Shown here piece after piece: positions 1 through 6,429 of a DNA stretch of 15,301 nt. The stretch's first letter is position 1. The number at the start of each line of letters is the position of its first letter. Below the pieces are notes generated by a model. The model saw nothing but the letters and a program-made list of their open reading frames with translations. It did no database searches and was not told where the DNA came from. A program made the position numbers and the translations under genes. This DNA is from an uncultured Oribacterium sp. (GTDB taxonomy: Bacteria; Bacillota; Clostridia; Lachnospirales; Lachnospiraceae): positions 1 to 15,301 of the forward strand of contig CALAOB010000077.1 of NCBI GenBank assembly GCA_937927445.1, read 5' to 3'.

Positions 1-806
1 AAGTAGCCCTCCGGCCGTTTGAAGGTCGAGCCCGCCGACGCCTTGTCGAGCGGCTGCTTCTCCTTCCGCCGGTTCTGGAAATCGGCCATCCGCGCCTGGA
101 TCTCGGCCGGGTCGCCCTTTCTCAGTGCCAATGTCGCCGCCACGACAACATACCCGCTCTCAGGGATCACACTATGCCGGTAGCCGAGCTCGAGCTCCGC
201 CGGCGTCAGGGTCTGAAGCTCCCCCTCCGGTGTCAGGACATCCACAGAGTACAGTACGTCCTTCATTTCCGTACCATACGCACCCGCGTTCATCGTCACG
301 GCACCACCGAGGGTACCCGGGATGCCGCGCAGAGCCTCCATACCAGCGAGCTCCTGCGACGCCGCAAACTGCGCCGCCTTGCTGAGCAGGGTGCCGGCCA
401 GCACGCGGAGATAGTAGATTTTTTCATCCGCTGCTGTCGCATTCACCTGTTCTTTCACTGCGGTCGCATTCACAGCCTTCACTTCCGTCGCTGTGGTTTT
501 CGTACTTCCGGTCGCGGACGACGACCCGCGAAGCGACGATGTCGCCTCGGAAGCATTGGCCTCCGGAAGCAGCTCGATGCCCTCCAGCGCACGGCCGATC
601 TCAACGACCACATGGTCGACGCCGGCATCGCTTACCAGCAGATTCGTGCCGTTTCCGATGATGTCATACGGGAGCTTCTCTTCATAGAGGAAGCGGATCA
701 GCTTCTGAAGCTCCTCGATATCCTCCGGAACCACATAGACCTTCGCCGGGCCACCGACCCGGAAACTCGTATGCTGTTTCAGAGCTTCATTTTTCAGTAT
801 TTTCAT
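1..806 (-). CDS. murB: UDP-N-acetylenolpyruvoylglucosamine reductase MurB (3' end missing)
   Basis: This enzyme reduces UDP-GlcNAc-enolpyruvate to UDP-MurNAc with NADPH and FAD, the second committed step of cytoplasmic peptidoglycan precursor synthesis. The 268 residues visible include the FAD-domain motif GNGTNLLVSD (about residues 54-63), RGIPGTLGGAVTMNAGAYG in the middle, the YRHS segment, and GSTFKRPEGY at the window edge, where Ser260 aligns with the catalytic serine of the family. The C-terminal part, including the expected catalytic Glu, lies outside the window. The ATG sits only 3 bases after the hprK stop, so the two are almost certainly cotranscribed. Oddity: residues about 81-128 form an Ala/Ser/Thr-rich insertion where ordinary MurB proteins run straight from one beta strand to the next (EGIE to YYLRVLAG). 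Identification is firm; the insert is a direct observation, and its effect is unknown. Confidence 0.95.
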   Translation of the reverse strand, partial: MKILKNEALKQHTSFRVGGPAKVYVVPEDIEELQKLIRFLYEEKLPYDIIGNGTNLLVSDAGVDHVVVEIGRALEGIELLPEANASEATSSLRGSSSATGSTKTTATEVKAVNATAVKEQVNATAADEKIYYLRVLAGTLLSKAAQFAASQELAGMEALRGIPGTLGGAVTMNAGAYGTEMKDVLYSVDVLTPEGELQTLTPAELELGYRHSVIPESGYVVVAATLALRKGDPAEIQARMADFQNRRKEKQPLDKASAGSTFKRPEGY

Positions 807-809
807 AAA

Positions 810-1745
810 TCAGTTTCCGTTCTTCATGTTCGCGGTAACGCGCTCGTAGAGCACCTGCGCCGCGTTGTAGCCCATCTTCTTCGCACGGTTGTTGACCGCA
901 GCACACTCGACGATGATGGCGACATTACGACCCGGGCGAACCGGGATATCGTAGCAGATCACCTTGTTGCCGAGGAACTCGGTGTAATTATCCTTGAGGC
1001 CGAGGCGGTCGTAATCCTTATCCTTTGACCAGTCGGCGAGCTTGATGACCATGTTGATGCTCTGGGTATCCTTCACACACTCGACACCGAACATCTGCTT
1101 GACGTCGATGATACCGATGCCTCTGAGCTCGATGAAGTGCCGTGTGATGTCTGGCGCACTGCCGACGAGGGTATCATCCGATACCTTGCGGAGCTCGACG
1201 ACGTCATCCGCCACGAGACGATGGCCACGCTTGATGAGCTCGAGCGCCGCCTCGGACTTACCGATACCAGAATCGCCCATGATCAGCACGCCCTCGCCGT
1301 ATACATCGACGAGCACGCCGTGCACGGAAATCATCGGTGCCATCCGGACCTTCAGCCAGCTGATGATCGTCGCCTCCAGCTCCGTCGTCATGCGCGTCGA
1401 CTGCAGCAGCGGGATGCCCGCGTTGCGGCACGCATCGATCATGCAGCTGTCCGGCTCGATGCCACGCGCATAGATGATAACCGGAATCGGATACTTCGAC
1501 AGCGCAGCATACTTTGCACGGCGCTCCGGTGCATCGAAGGTCATCAGGTACGCGGTCTCCACATTACCGATGATCTGCACACGCTCAGAATCAAACTGGT
1601 CGAAAAATCCCGCAAGCTGTAACGCCGGACGGTTCACATCCGGAATCGTGATAAATTTATGGTCTGTATCGATATCCGGTGTCAGATTTTTGAGCCCTTC
1701 CTTCTCGATCAGCTCTGTCACACTCACCTTATCTACTGTCTGCAT
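810..1745 (-). CDS. hprK: HPr kinase/phosphorylase HprK
   Basis: This bifunctional regulator phosphorylates the PTS carrier HPr on a serine using ATP or pyrophosphate and also removes that phosphate, setting carbon catabolite repression in low-GC Gram-positive bacteria. Seen here: a P-loop GDSGIGKS at residues 157-164 in the context HGVLVDVYGEGVLIMGDSG, the following RGHRLVADDVVELR segment, the HprK signature region ELRGIGIIDVKQMFG, and RPGRN at about 270-274. I chose the ATG at 1745 (311 residues, close to the usual 310) because AAGGAG lies 8 bases before it. In-frame ATGs at 1751 and 1772 lie respectively too close to, and upstream of, that ribosome binding site. It is first in the transcript with murB 3 bases behind. 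Its promoter is listed separately. Confidence 0.96.
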   Translation of the reverse strand: MQTVDKVSVTELIEKEGLKNLTPDIDTDHKFITIPDVNRPALQLAGFFDQFDSERVQIIGNVETAYLMTFDAPERRAKYAALSKYPIPVIIYARGIEPDSCMIDACRNAGIPLLQSTRMTTELEATIISWLKVRMAPMISVHGVLVDVYGEGVLIMGDSGIGKSEAALELIKRGHRLVADDVVELRKVSDDTLVGSAPDITRHFIELRGIGIIDVKQMFGVECVKDTQSINMVIKLADWSKDKDYDRLGLKDNYTEFLGNKVICYDIPVRPGRNVAIIVECAAVNNRAKKMGYNAAQVLYERVTANMKNGN

Positions 1746-1823
1746 CTTCATCTCTCCTTCATGTCTCTTCATCTGGCTGATTTCAGCATACTCTGGTGCT
1801 GCTTATAGACATACATAAGATTA

Positions 1824-1852
1824 AGTATATTTTGTTGAAGGGCAAAAATCAA
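1824..1852 (-). promoter_or_regulatory. Sigma-A promoter of hprK-murB
   Basis: On the minus strand TTGATT (1852-1847) and TATACT (1829-1824) are separated by exactly 17 bases. The start of transcription should fall near 1817, giving a leader of about 70 bases before the chosen hprK ATG. No catabolite-responsive element or terminator is evident in that leader. Confidence 0.75.
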
Positions 1853-1898
1853 CTGCGAGGCACGCGCGACGATACAGCCGCGATACACTATGCCATGA

Positions 1899-2132
1899 CC
1901 GAAGCCGGGCCGTGGTGGAACGGAGGGCCGATCACGCATTTCGGGTCTGTCAACCACGCTTTCTGCAAGGGACGTCGAACCAGCGCCCGATACTCGGCCT
2001 GTTTTCCTGATGGAAAACAGACCTCAGACAATTCGGTCGCACATAGGACATTGGGACGTCCCTAGCAGAAAGCCTGGGACAGACATCGAAATGCTCTACG
2101 GTCCCTCCGTCCTCACCACGGCCCGGCTTCGG
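1899..2132. repeat. 234-base imperfect inverted repeat (fold-back element or structured RNA)
   Basis: The gene-free stretch 1773-2210 is dominated by one long rod-like hairpin. Arms pair as follows: 1899-1917 with 2114-2132 (19 perfect bp), 1920-1927 with 2103-2110 (8), 1936-1943 with 2087-2094 (8), 1945-1951 with 2078-2084 (7), 1958-1966 with 2065-2073 (9), 1968-1976 with 2055-2063 (9), 1987-1990 with 2033-2036, and a terminal 1999-2007 with 2012-2020 (9) closed by TGAT. Gaps are small internal loops, the largest about 11 bases (2041-2051). About 75 base pairs form by hand count. A T-rich run TTTTGTTTTT (2141-2150) follows on the plus strand. No clear promoter reads into it on either strand, and no target-site duplication flanks it. 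It lies between the murI stop and the hprK promoter. It resembles no RNA family I can name; 6S-like RNA, a MITE-like fold-back element or a strong boundary hairpin are all possible. Confidence 0.9.
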
Positions 2133-2210
2133 AATCTACGTTTTGTTTTTCCGGTGCATACAAATAGCATCCGGTCGATGCAGGCACGTTTCTTACTTTT
2201 CTAACTTTTT

Positions 2211-3032
2211 TCAGCTTTCCGGCGCGTATGTAAATGGCAGGTCGAGGAGCTTCTGCTGAAGCTCTATGGATTCCTGGCCGGGAACGCTGGAGTAAAGGGC
2301 GATGGTGCCGGTATCGTCGGAAGCATTGACGAGATGCGCTTCCTGGAGGCGGCGCTTCGTTTCGCGGGCGGTTCCATAGGCACCGTCGTAGAAGGTGAAG
2401 TCATAGCCGAGGGCGTTTCGGATGGCGTCCATCGCGAAAGGAAAATGCGTGCAGCCGAGGACGACGCTGTCGACGAGAAGACCGTCACCGCCGTCTTCCT
2501 GCTTGCGGAACGGGCGGAGGAGGTCCTGAAGATAGTGAAGAAGCTCAGCGGAGTTTTCCTTCCCGGCTTCCACGAGCGGGACGATGCCCGGTGCGGCGAC
2601 CGGATGGATCTCGGCGGCATCACTGAATCGACCAATCAGGTGGTGCAGTCTTTCCCCGTGAATAGTGGATGCAGTCGCGAGCACGAGCACGCGAGGATGC
2701 TTCGTTTCGGCGTGATCCACCGCAGATTTTACCGCCGGTTCCATGCCGATGATGATCAGCTCCGGATACTTCGCGCGAAGCCAGTCGGCAGCGGCTGAGG
2801 TCGCTGTGTTGCAGGCAATGACGATGGCCTTGCAACCATGTGCCAGAAGGAACTGAACATTGGCATCCGACATCTCGCGGATACGCGCCTCTGGCTTATC
2901 GCCGTAAGGTGCATGGATGCTGTCACCAAAGAATATATAATTTTCGTTCGGCATATCGTGCCGGAGGATTCGAAGGACGGAGATGCCACCAACACCGGAA
3001 TCGAAAACGCCGATCGGAGAGCTTGAATTCAT
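2211..3032 (-). CDS. murI: Glutamate racemase MurI
   Basis: This cofactor-independent enzyme interconverts L- and D-glutamate, supplying the D-Glu of the peptidoglycan stem peptide. At 273 residues it has the family's usual length. Motifs seen: GVFDSGVGG at 8-16, FGDSIHAPYG at 35-44, ACNTATSAA with the first catalytic Cys74, and VVLGCTHFPF with the second catalytic Cys194 followed by its His. The ATG at 3032 is preceded by AGGAAG about 8 bases upstream. The gene is divergent from secG. Its stop is followed by an A-rich stretch without a hairpin terminator, so transcripts may run into the 234-base fold-back structure. Nothing in the protein looks unusual. Confidence 0.96.
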   Translation of the reverse strand: MNSSSPIGVFDSGVGGISVLRILRHDMPNENYIFFGDSIHAPYGDKPEARIREMSDANVQFLLAHGCKAIVIACNTATSAAADWLRAKYPELIIIGMEPAVKSAVDHAETKHPRVLVLATASTIHGERLHHLIGRFSDAAEIHPVAAPGIVPLVEAGKENSAELLHYLQDLLRPFRKQEDGGDGLLVDSVVLGCTHFPFAMDAIRNALGYDFTFYDGAYGTARETKRRLQEAHLVNASDDTGTIALYSSVPGQESIELQQKLLDLPFTYAPES

Positions 3033-3074
3033 ATCATTTACTTCCTGTTATATCGCATTCTTTCTATTATTCGT

Positions 3075-3103
3075 ATCTTAGTTCATTTGGTGCGGTTCCG
3101 CAA
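3075..3103 (-). promoter_or_regulatory. Candidate murI promoter
   Basis: On the minus strand TTGCGG (3103-3098) and TAAGAT (3080-3075) are 17 bases apart, about 43 bases before the murI ATG. Both boxes are only partial matches. The -35 region overlaps a short inverted repeat TGCGG-TT-CCGCA (3091-3102) and lies 16 bases from the divergent secG -35 box. Confidence 0.45.
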
Positions 3104-3119
3104 CTCACAGAACTTCCGC

Positions 3120-3148
3120 TTGCACATTCCGGACGAGTATGCTATAGT
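3120..3148 (+). promoter_or_regulatory. Sigma-A promoter of secG
   Basis: TTGCAC (3120-3125) and TATAGT (3143-3148) are separated by 17 bases, and the spacer ends in TATGC, giving an extended -10 (TGn). Expected start near 3155, leaving a short leader of about 36 bases before secG. Confidence 0.75.
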
Positions 3149-3190
3149 CCATAGGTATTTGTAAAACTATGTATGAGGTGGTGAAGATTT

Positions 3191-3418
3191 ATGAAAATCG
3201 CACTTGTCATTATATTCTGTATTTTAGGCGTTGCTCTTTCCGCGATCATTCTGATGCAGGAAGGTAAGAGTGAGGGTCTCGGAGCGATCTCCGGCATGGC
3301 CGACACCTACTGGGGCAAGAACAGAGGCCGTTCCATCGAGGGCGGACTGGAGAAGTTCACGAAGATCGCAGCTGTGCTCTTCTTCGTCGTAGCGCTTGTT
3401 CTCGACGTTATCTGGTAA
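3191..3418 (+). CDS. secG: Preprotein translocase subunit SecG
   Basis: A small integral membrane partner of SecY and SecE in the Sec channel that eases SecA-driven protein export. The 75 residues show two hydrophobic helices (about 2-21 and 56-74) around a conserved cytoplasmic loop containing LMQEGKSEGLGAISG and GKNRGRSIEGGLEKFTKIA, which is diagnostic of Gram-positive SecG. The start is supported by GAGGTG ten bases upstream. It has its own promoter and is followed 24 bases later by a strong terminator, so most of its message should be monocistronic. Its position before rnr and smpB is the common arrangement in Clostridia. Confidence 0.95.
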   Translation: MKIALVIIFCILGVALSAIILMQEGKSEGLGAISGMADTYWGKNRGRSIEGGLEKFTKIAAVLFFVVALVLDVIW

Positions 3419-3442
3419 TGACGAATAAGATTTGATACGATG

Positions 3443-3476
3443 TACCTGCATACGTTTTGTATGCAGGTATTTTTTT
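3443..3476 (+). terminator. Intrinsic terminator after secG
   Basis: An 11-bp perfect stem, TACCTGCATAC (3443-3453) with GTATGCAGGTA (3459-3469), closes a 5-base loop and is followed by seven T residues (3470-3476). Confidence 0.92.
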
Positions 3477-3581
3477 AACCGTTCCGCACCAGCGGAAAAA
3501 GAACAGAAAATGGCCATGTATGGACACTTTTCTGCGGAACACGAACATATCATCAGACTGTAAAAAATAGAAAAGGAACTT

Positions 3582-5756
3582 ATGCAGGATTATCAAAAGG
3601 AAAAACTCGCGAAGCTGATTGTGGATCTCGTGAAGGATCCGATCTATCAGCCGATGAAAGCGAAGGAAATGGCCATGCTGATCGGTATTCCGAAGCCGGA
3701 GCGTGCCGCCCTCCAGGAGGTGCTGGACCGTCTCGTATCGGAAGGTCGCATCGGCATCTCCCAGAAGGGGAAGTATGGCCGCACAGAAAATTTCACACAT
3801 GTCGGTACCTTCCATGCGCATCCACGTGGCTTCGGCTTCGTGTCGATGGAGGGCCACGAAAATGAGCCGGACATCTTCATTCCGGCCGATTACGTCGGTG
3901 AGGCGCTCGACGGCGACCGCGTACGCATCATCATCACCCGAAGTGCAGACGCGAGCCACCGCTCCGAGGGCCACATCACCCAGATCCTCGAGCATGCCAA
4001 CAAGGAAATCGTCGGCTTCTATCATAAGAATAAATCCGTCGGCTTCGTCGAGCCGGACAACCGGCGGATCCTGAAGGACATCTATATCCCGCAGGGGAAG
4101 GACATGCACGCCGTAAACGGCCACAAGGTCGTCGTGAAGATCATGAACTACGGCGATGCGAAGCACAGTCCGGAGGGTGTCATCACCGAGATCCTCGGCC
4201 ATGTCAATGATCCGGGCGTCGACATTCTCTCCATCGTCCGGGCCTACGGGCTCCCGGAAGCCTTTCCGAAGGACATCATGCGCGCTGCGGAGGCGATTCC
4301 GGAGACCGTACCGGAGGACATCATCGCGCGCCGCCGGCAACACGACTTCCGTCAGCTCACCACCATCACCATCGATGGCGAGGACGCAAAGGATCTCGAC
4401 GACGCCGTGTCCCTCGAGTACGACGAGACGACGAAGCAGTACCGCCTCTACGTTCACATCGCGGATGTCAGCGAATATGTGACGGAGCACTCGCTGATCG
4501 ATCAGGAAGCCCTGAACCGCGGTACCTCCGTCTACCTCACGGACCGCGTCATCCCGATGCTCCCACGTGTCCTCTGCAACGGCATCTGCTCCCTGAATCC
4601 GGAGGAGGATCGTCTGACCCTCTCCTGCGTCATGGACATCGACGCCAGCGGAAAGATCCTGAACCACGAGATCTGTGAGTCCGTCATCCGCTCCGACAAG
4701 CGCATGAGCTACAGCGGTGTGCACGCGATCCTCACGAACACCGAGCTTACGAACGGCGAGGACATCGCCTCCTACCTGCCGTATAAGCCGCTGCTCGAGC
4801 GCATGTACGAGTTGTCTCAGCTCCTCCGCAAGCGCCGCTACGAGCGCGGCGGCATCGACTTCGACTTCCCGGAGACGAAGATCATCCTCGATCCACAGGG
4901 CCACGTCACCGACATTCACCCATACGAGCGAAACGAAGCGCACATGCTGATCGAGGACTTCATGCTCGCGGCCAACGAAACCGTCGCCGAGGACTTCTTC
5001 TGGCAGCAGGTTCCGTTCGTCTTCCGTGTACACGAGAAGCCGGATGCCGAGAAGTTCCAGCAGCTCAGCCTCGCCATCGAGAACTTCGGCCACTTCTTCC
5101 GCATCCGCGACGACGAAAGCATCCGGCCGAAAGAAGTCCAGAAGCTCCTCGATGCCATCGTCGGCACTCCGGAGGAACCGATCATCAAAACGATGACCCT
5201 CCGCTCCCTCAAGCAGGCCCGCTACTCCACCGAGTGCTCCGGCCACTTCGGCCTCGCGGCGAAGTACTACTGTCACTTCACCTCCCCGATCCGCCGTTAT
5301 CCGGATCTCCAGATCCACCGGATCATCAAGGAGGACCTCCGCGGCGAGCTAGACAAGCGCCGCCTCGAGCACTACAAGAACCTGCTCCCGGCTGTCGCCG
5401 ACCGCTCTTCCACTCTCGAGCGCCGCGCCGACGAAGCCGAGCGAGAGACCGACAAGCTGAAGGAATGCGAGTGGATGCGTCACCACATCGATGAGGAGTT
5501 CGACGGCGTCATCTCCGGCGTCACGAACTACGGCATCTACGTGCAGCTCCCGAACACCGTCGAGGGCATGTGCGCCGTCCGCCTCATGGACTCCGACTAC
5601 TACATCTTCCGCGAGGACAAGTATGAGCTGGTCGGCGAGCGTACCGGCTGCACCTATCGTCTCGGTGACCACGTCCGTGTACGGGTGCTCAATGCAGACA
5701 AACTCACACGTACCATCGACTTCCAGCTTCTGCGCCCAGAAGACAGCGAGTCGTGA
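3582..5756 (+). CDS. rnr: Ribonuclease R
   Basis: A processive 3'-to-5' exoribonuclease that degrades structured RNA and takes part in mRNA decay, rRNA quality control and clearance of messages freed by trans-translation. The 724 residues show, in order: an N-terminal winged-helix-like region (about 1-65), two cold-shock domains (about 70-135 and 145-215, with GTFHAHPRGFGFV), the RNB catalytic domain (about 250-580, with DGEDAKDLDDAV at 265-275 carrying the metal-binding aspartates and HFTSPIRRYPDLQIHR near its end), and an S1 domain (about 640-720, EFDGVISGVTNYGIYVQL). The ATG follows AAAGGAA with tight spacing. smpB is 81 bases downstream; RNase R and SmpB act in the same ribosome-rescue pathway. 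No strong promoter was found between the secG terminator and rnr, so read-through or a weak promoter is possible. Confidence 0.96.
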   Translation: MQDYQKEKLAKLIVDLVKDPIYQPMKAKEMAMLIGIPKPERAALQEVLDRLVSEGRIGISQKGKYGRTENFTHVGTFHAHPRGFGFVSMEGHENEPDIFIPADYVGEALDGDRVRIIITRSADASHRSEGHITQILEHANKEIVGFYHKNKSVGFVEPDNRRILKDIYIPQGKDMHAVNGHKVVVKIMNYGDAKHSPEGVITEILGHVNDPGVDILSIVRAYGLPEAFPKDIMRAAEAIPETVPEDIIARRRQHDFRQLTTITIDGEDAKDLDDAVSLEYDETTKQYRLYVHIADVSEYVTEHSLIDQEALNRGTSVYLTDRVIPMLPRVLCNGICSLNPEEDRLTLSCVMDIDASGKILNHEICESVIRSDKRMSYSGVHAILTNTELTNGEDIASYLPYKPLLERMYELSQLLRKRRYERGGIDFDFPETKIILDPQGHVTDIHPYERNEAHMLIEDFMLAANETVAEDFFWQQVPFVFRVHEKPDAEKFQQLSLAIENFGHFFRIRDDESIRPKEVQKLLDAIVGTPEEPIIKTMTLRSLKQARYSTECSGHFGLAAKYYCHFTSPIRRYPDLQIHRIIKEDLRGELDKRRLEHYKNLLPAVADRSSTLERRADEAERETDKLKECEWMRHHIDEEFDGVISGVTNYGIYVQLPNTVEGMCAVRLMDSDYYIFREDKYELVGERTGCTYRLGDHVRVRVLNADKLTRTIDFQLLRPEDSES

Positions 5757-5771
5757 ACAACCACAGGTTGA

Positions 5772-5800
5772 TTGAAAATCAGTGAAATTCCTGTCATACT
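5772..5800 (+). promoter_or_regulatory. Sigma-A promoter of smpB
   Basis: TTGAAA (5772-5777) and CATACT (5795-5800) are separated by 17 bases. Expected start near 5807, about 31 bases before the smpB ATG. smpB may also be read from rnr, since no terminator lies between them. Confidence 0.65.
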
Positions 5801-5837
5801 AGGGTATATCCACACCCATAACGATTGAGGTAACACC

Positions 5838-6320
5838 ATGGCAAATTATGGAAAAGAAGAAGGCACCAAGCTCATCGCCAATAATAAGAAGGCCTACCAC
5901 GACTACTTCGTGGATGAGACCTTCGAGTGCGGCATCGAGCTCGCGGGCACGGAGGTCAAGTCACTCCGCCTCGGCCAGTGCTCCATCAAGGAATCCTTCT
6001 GCAGCATAAAAAACGGAGAAGTCTTCATCTACGGCATGCACGTGAATCCGTACGAGAAGGGCAACATCTTTAACAAGGACCCGCTGCGTGACCGCAAGCT
6101 CCTCCTCCATAAATCCGAGATCAATAAGATCCTCGGCAAGCTGAAGGAAGACGGCTACGCCCTCGTCCCGCTCCGCGTCTACTTCCGCCGCTCCCTCGTA
6201 AAGGTCGAGATCGGCCTCTGCCGAGGCAAGAAGCTCTACGACAAGCGCGCAGACCTCGCGAAGAAGCAGCAGAAGCGTGAACTCGAGCGCGACTTCAAGG
6301 GCGCGAACCTCCGTATCTGA
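5838..6320 (+). CDS. smpB: SsrA (tmRNA)-binding protein SmpB
   Basis: SmpB binds tmRNA and delivers it to ribosomes stalled on broken messages, starting trans-translation. The 160 residues match family length. Seen: the N-terminal KLIANNKKAYHDYFVDETFECGI segment, the GTEVKSLRLGQCSIKESF core, MHVNPYEKGN, the LHKSEINKILGKL helix region, and a basic C-terminal tail (KKLYDKRADLAKKQQKREL) that enters the mRNA channel in known structures. GAGG seven bases upstream supports the ATG. It follows rnr and ends at a bidirectional terminator. The tmRNA gene itself is not in the window. Confidence 0.97.
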   Translation: MANYGKEEGTKLIANNKKAYHDYFVDETFECGIELAGTEVKSLRLGQCSIKESFCSIKNGEVFIYGMHVNPYEKGNIFNKDPLRDRKLLLHKSEINKILGKLKEDGYALVPLRVYFRRSLVKVEIGLCRGKKLYDKRADLAKKQQKRELERDFKGANLRI

Positions 6321-6324
6321 TCTT

Positions 6325-6361
6325 AAAAAAAAGACTTCGGATTTCTCCGAAGTCTTTTTTT
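6325..6361. terminator. Bidirectional intrinsic terminator between smpB and pheT
   Basis: A perfect 16-bp stem (6326-6341 with 6346-6361) closes a TTTC loop. The outer pairs are an A run on the left and a T run on the right, so it should end smpB transcripts on the plus strand and pheST transcripts on the minus strand. The inner GC-containing part is GACTTCGGA paired with TCCGAAGTC. Confidence 0.92.
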
Positions 6362-6429
6362 AGTATTTTCAGCGTTCTGGGAACGAGCCTTCACGGCCCG
6401 CCTCCCGCGATCGATTCTATCGTGCTGAA

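Noticed and set aside
423..566. MurB insert as a small mobile element or intein
   Set aside because: It has no terminal repeats, no intein splicing motifs and only a nine-codon repeat; simple loop expansion fits better.
174..1028. Long plus-strand open frame across murB and hprK
   Set aside because: The minus-strand frames encode clear MurB and HprK motifs, and the plus-strand product is rich in Arg, His and Leu without a domain.
1769..2065. Short open frames (62 and 89 codons) running into the 234-base fold-back element
   Set aside because: They span the inverted repeat and the hprK promoter, have no good ribosome binding site and no recognisable protein sequence.
1899..2132. Calling the fold-back element 6S RNA
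   Set aside because: Length and rod shape are suggestive, but I do not see the large central bubble that defines 6S RNA, and no promoter is clear; left as unidentified.
3408..5318. A 636-codon open frame antisense to rnr
   Set aside because: It is a by-product of the GC-rich codon use of RNase R on the other strand; it has no ribosome binding site, no recognisable domain, and an Asp/Val/Arg-dominated composition typical of mirror frames.
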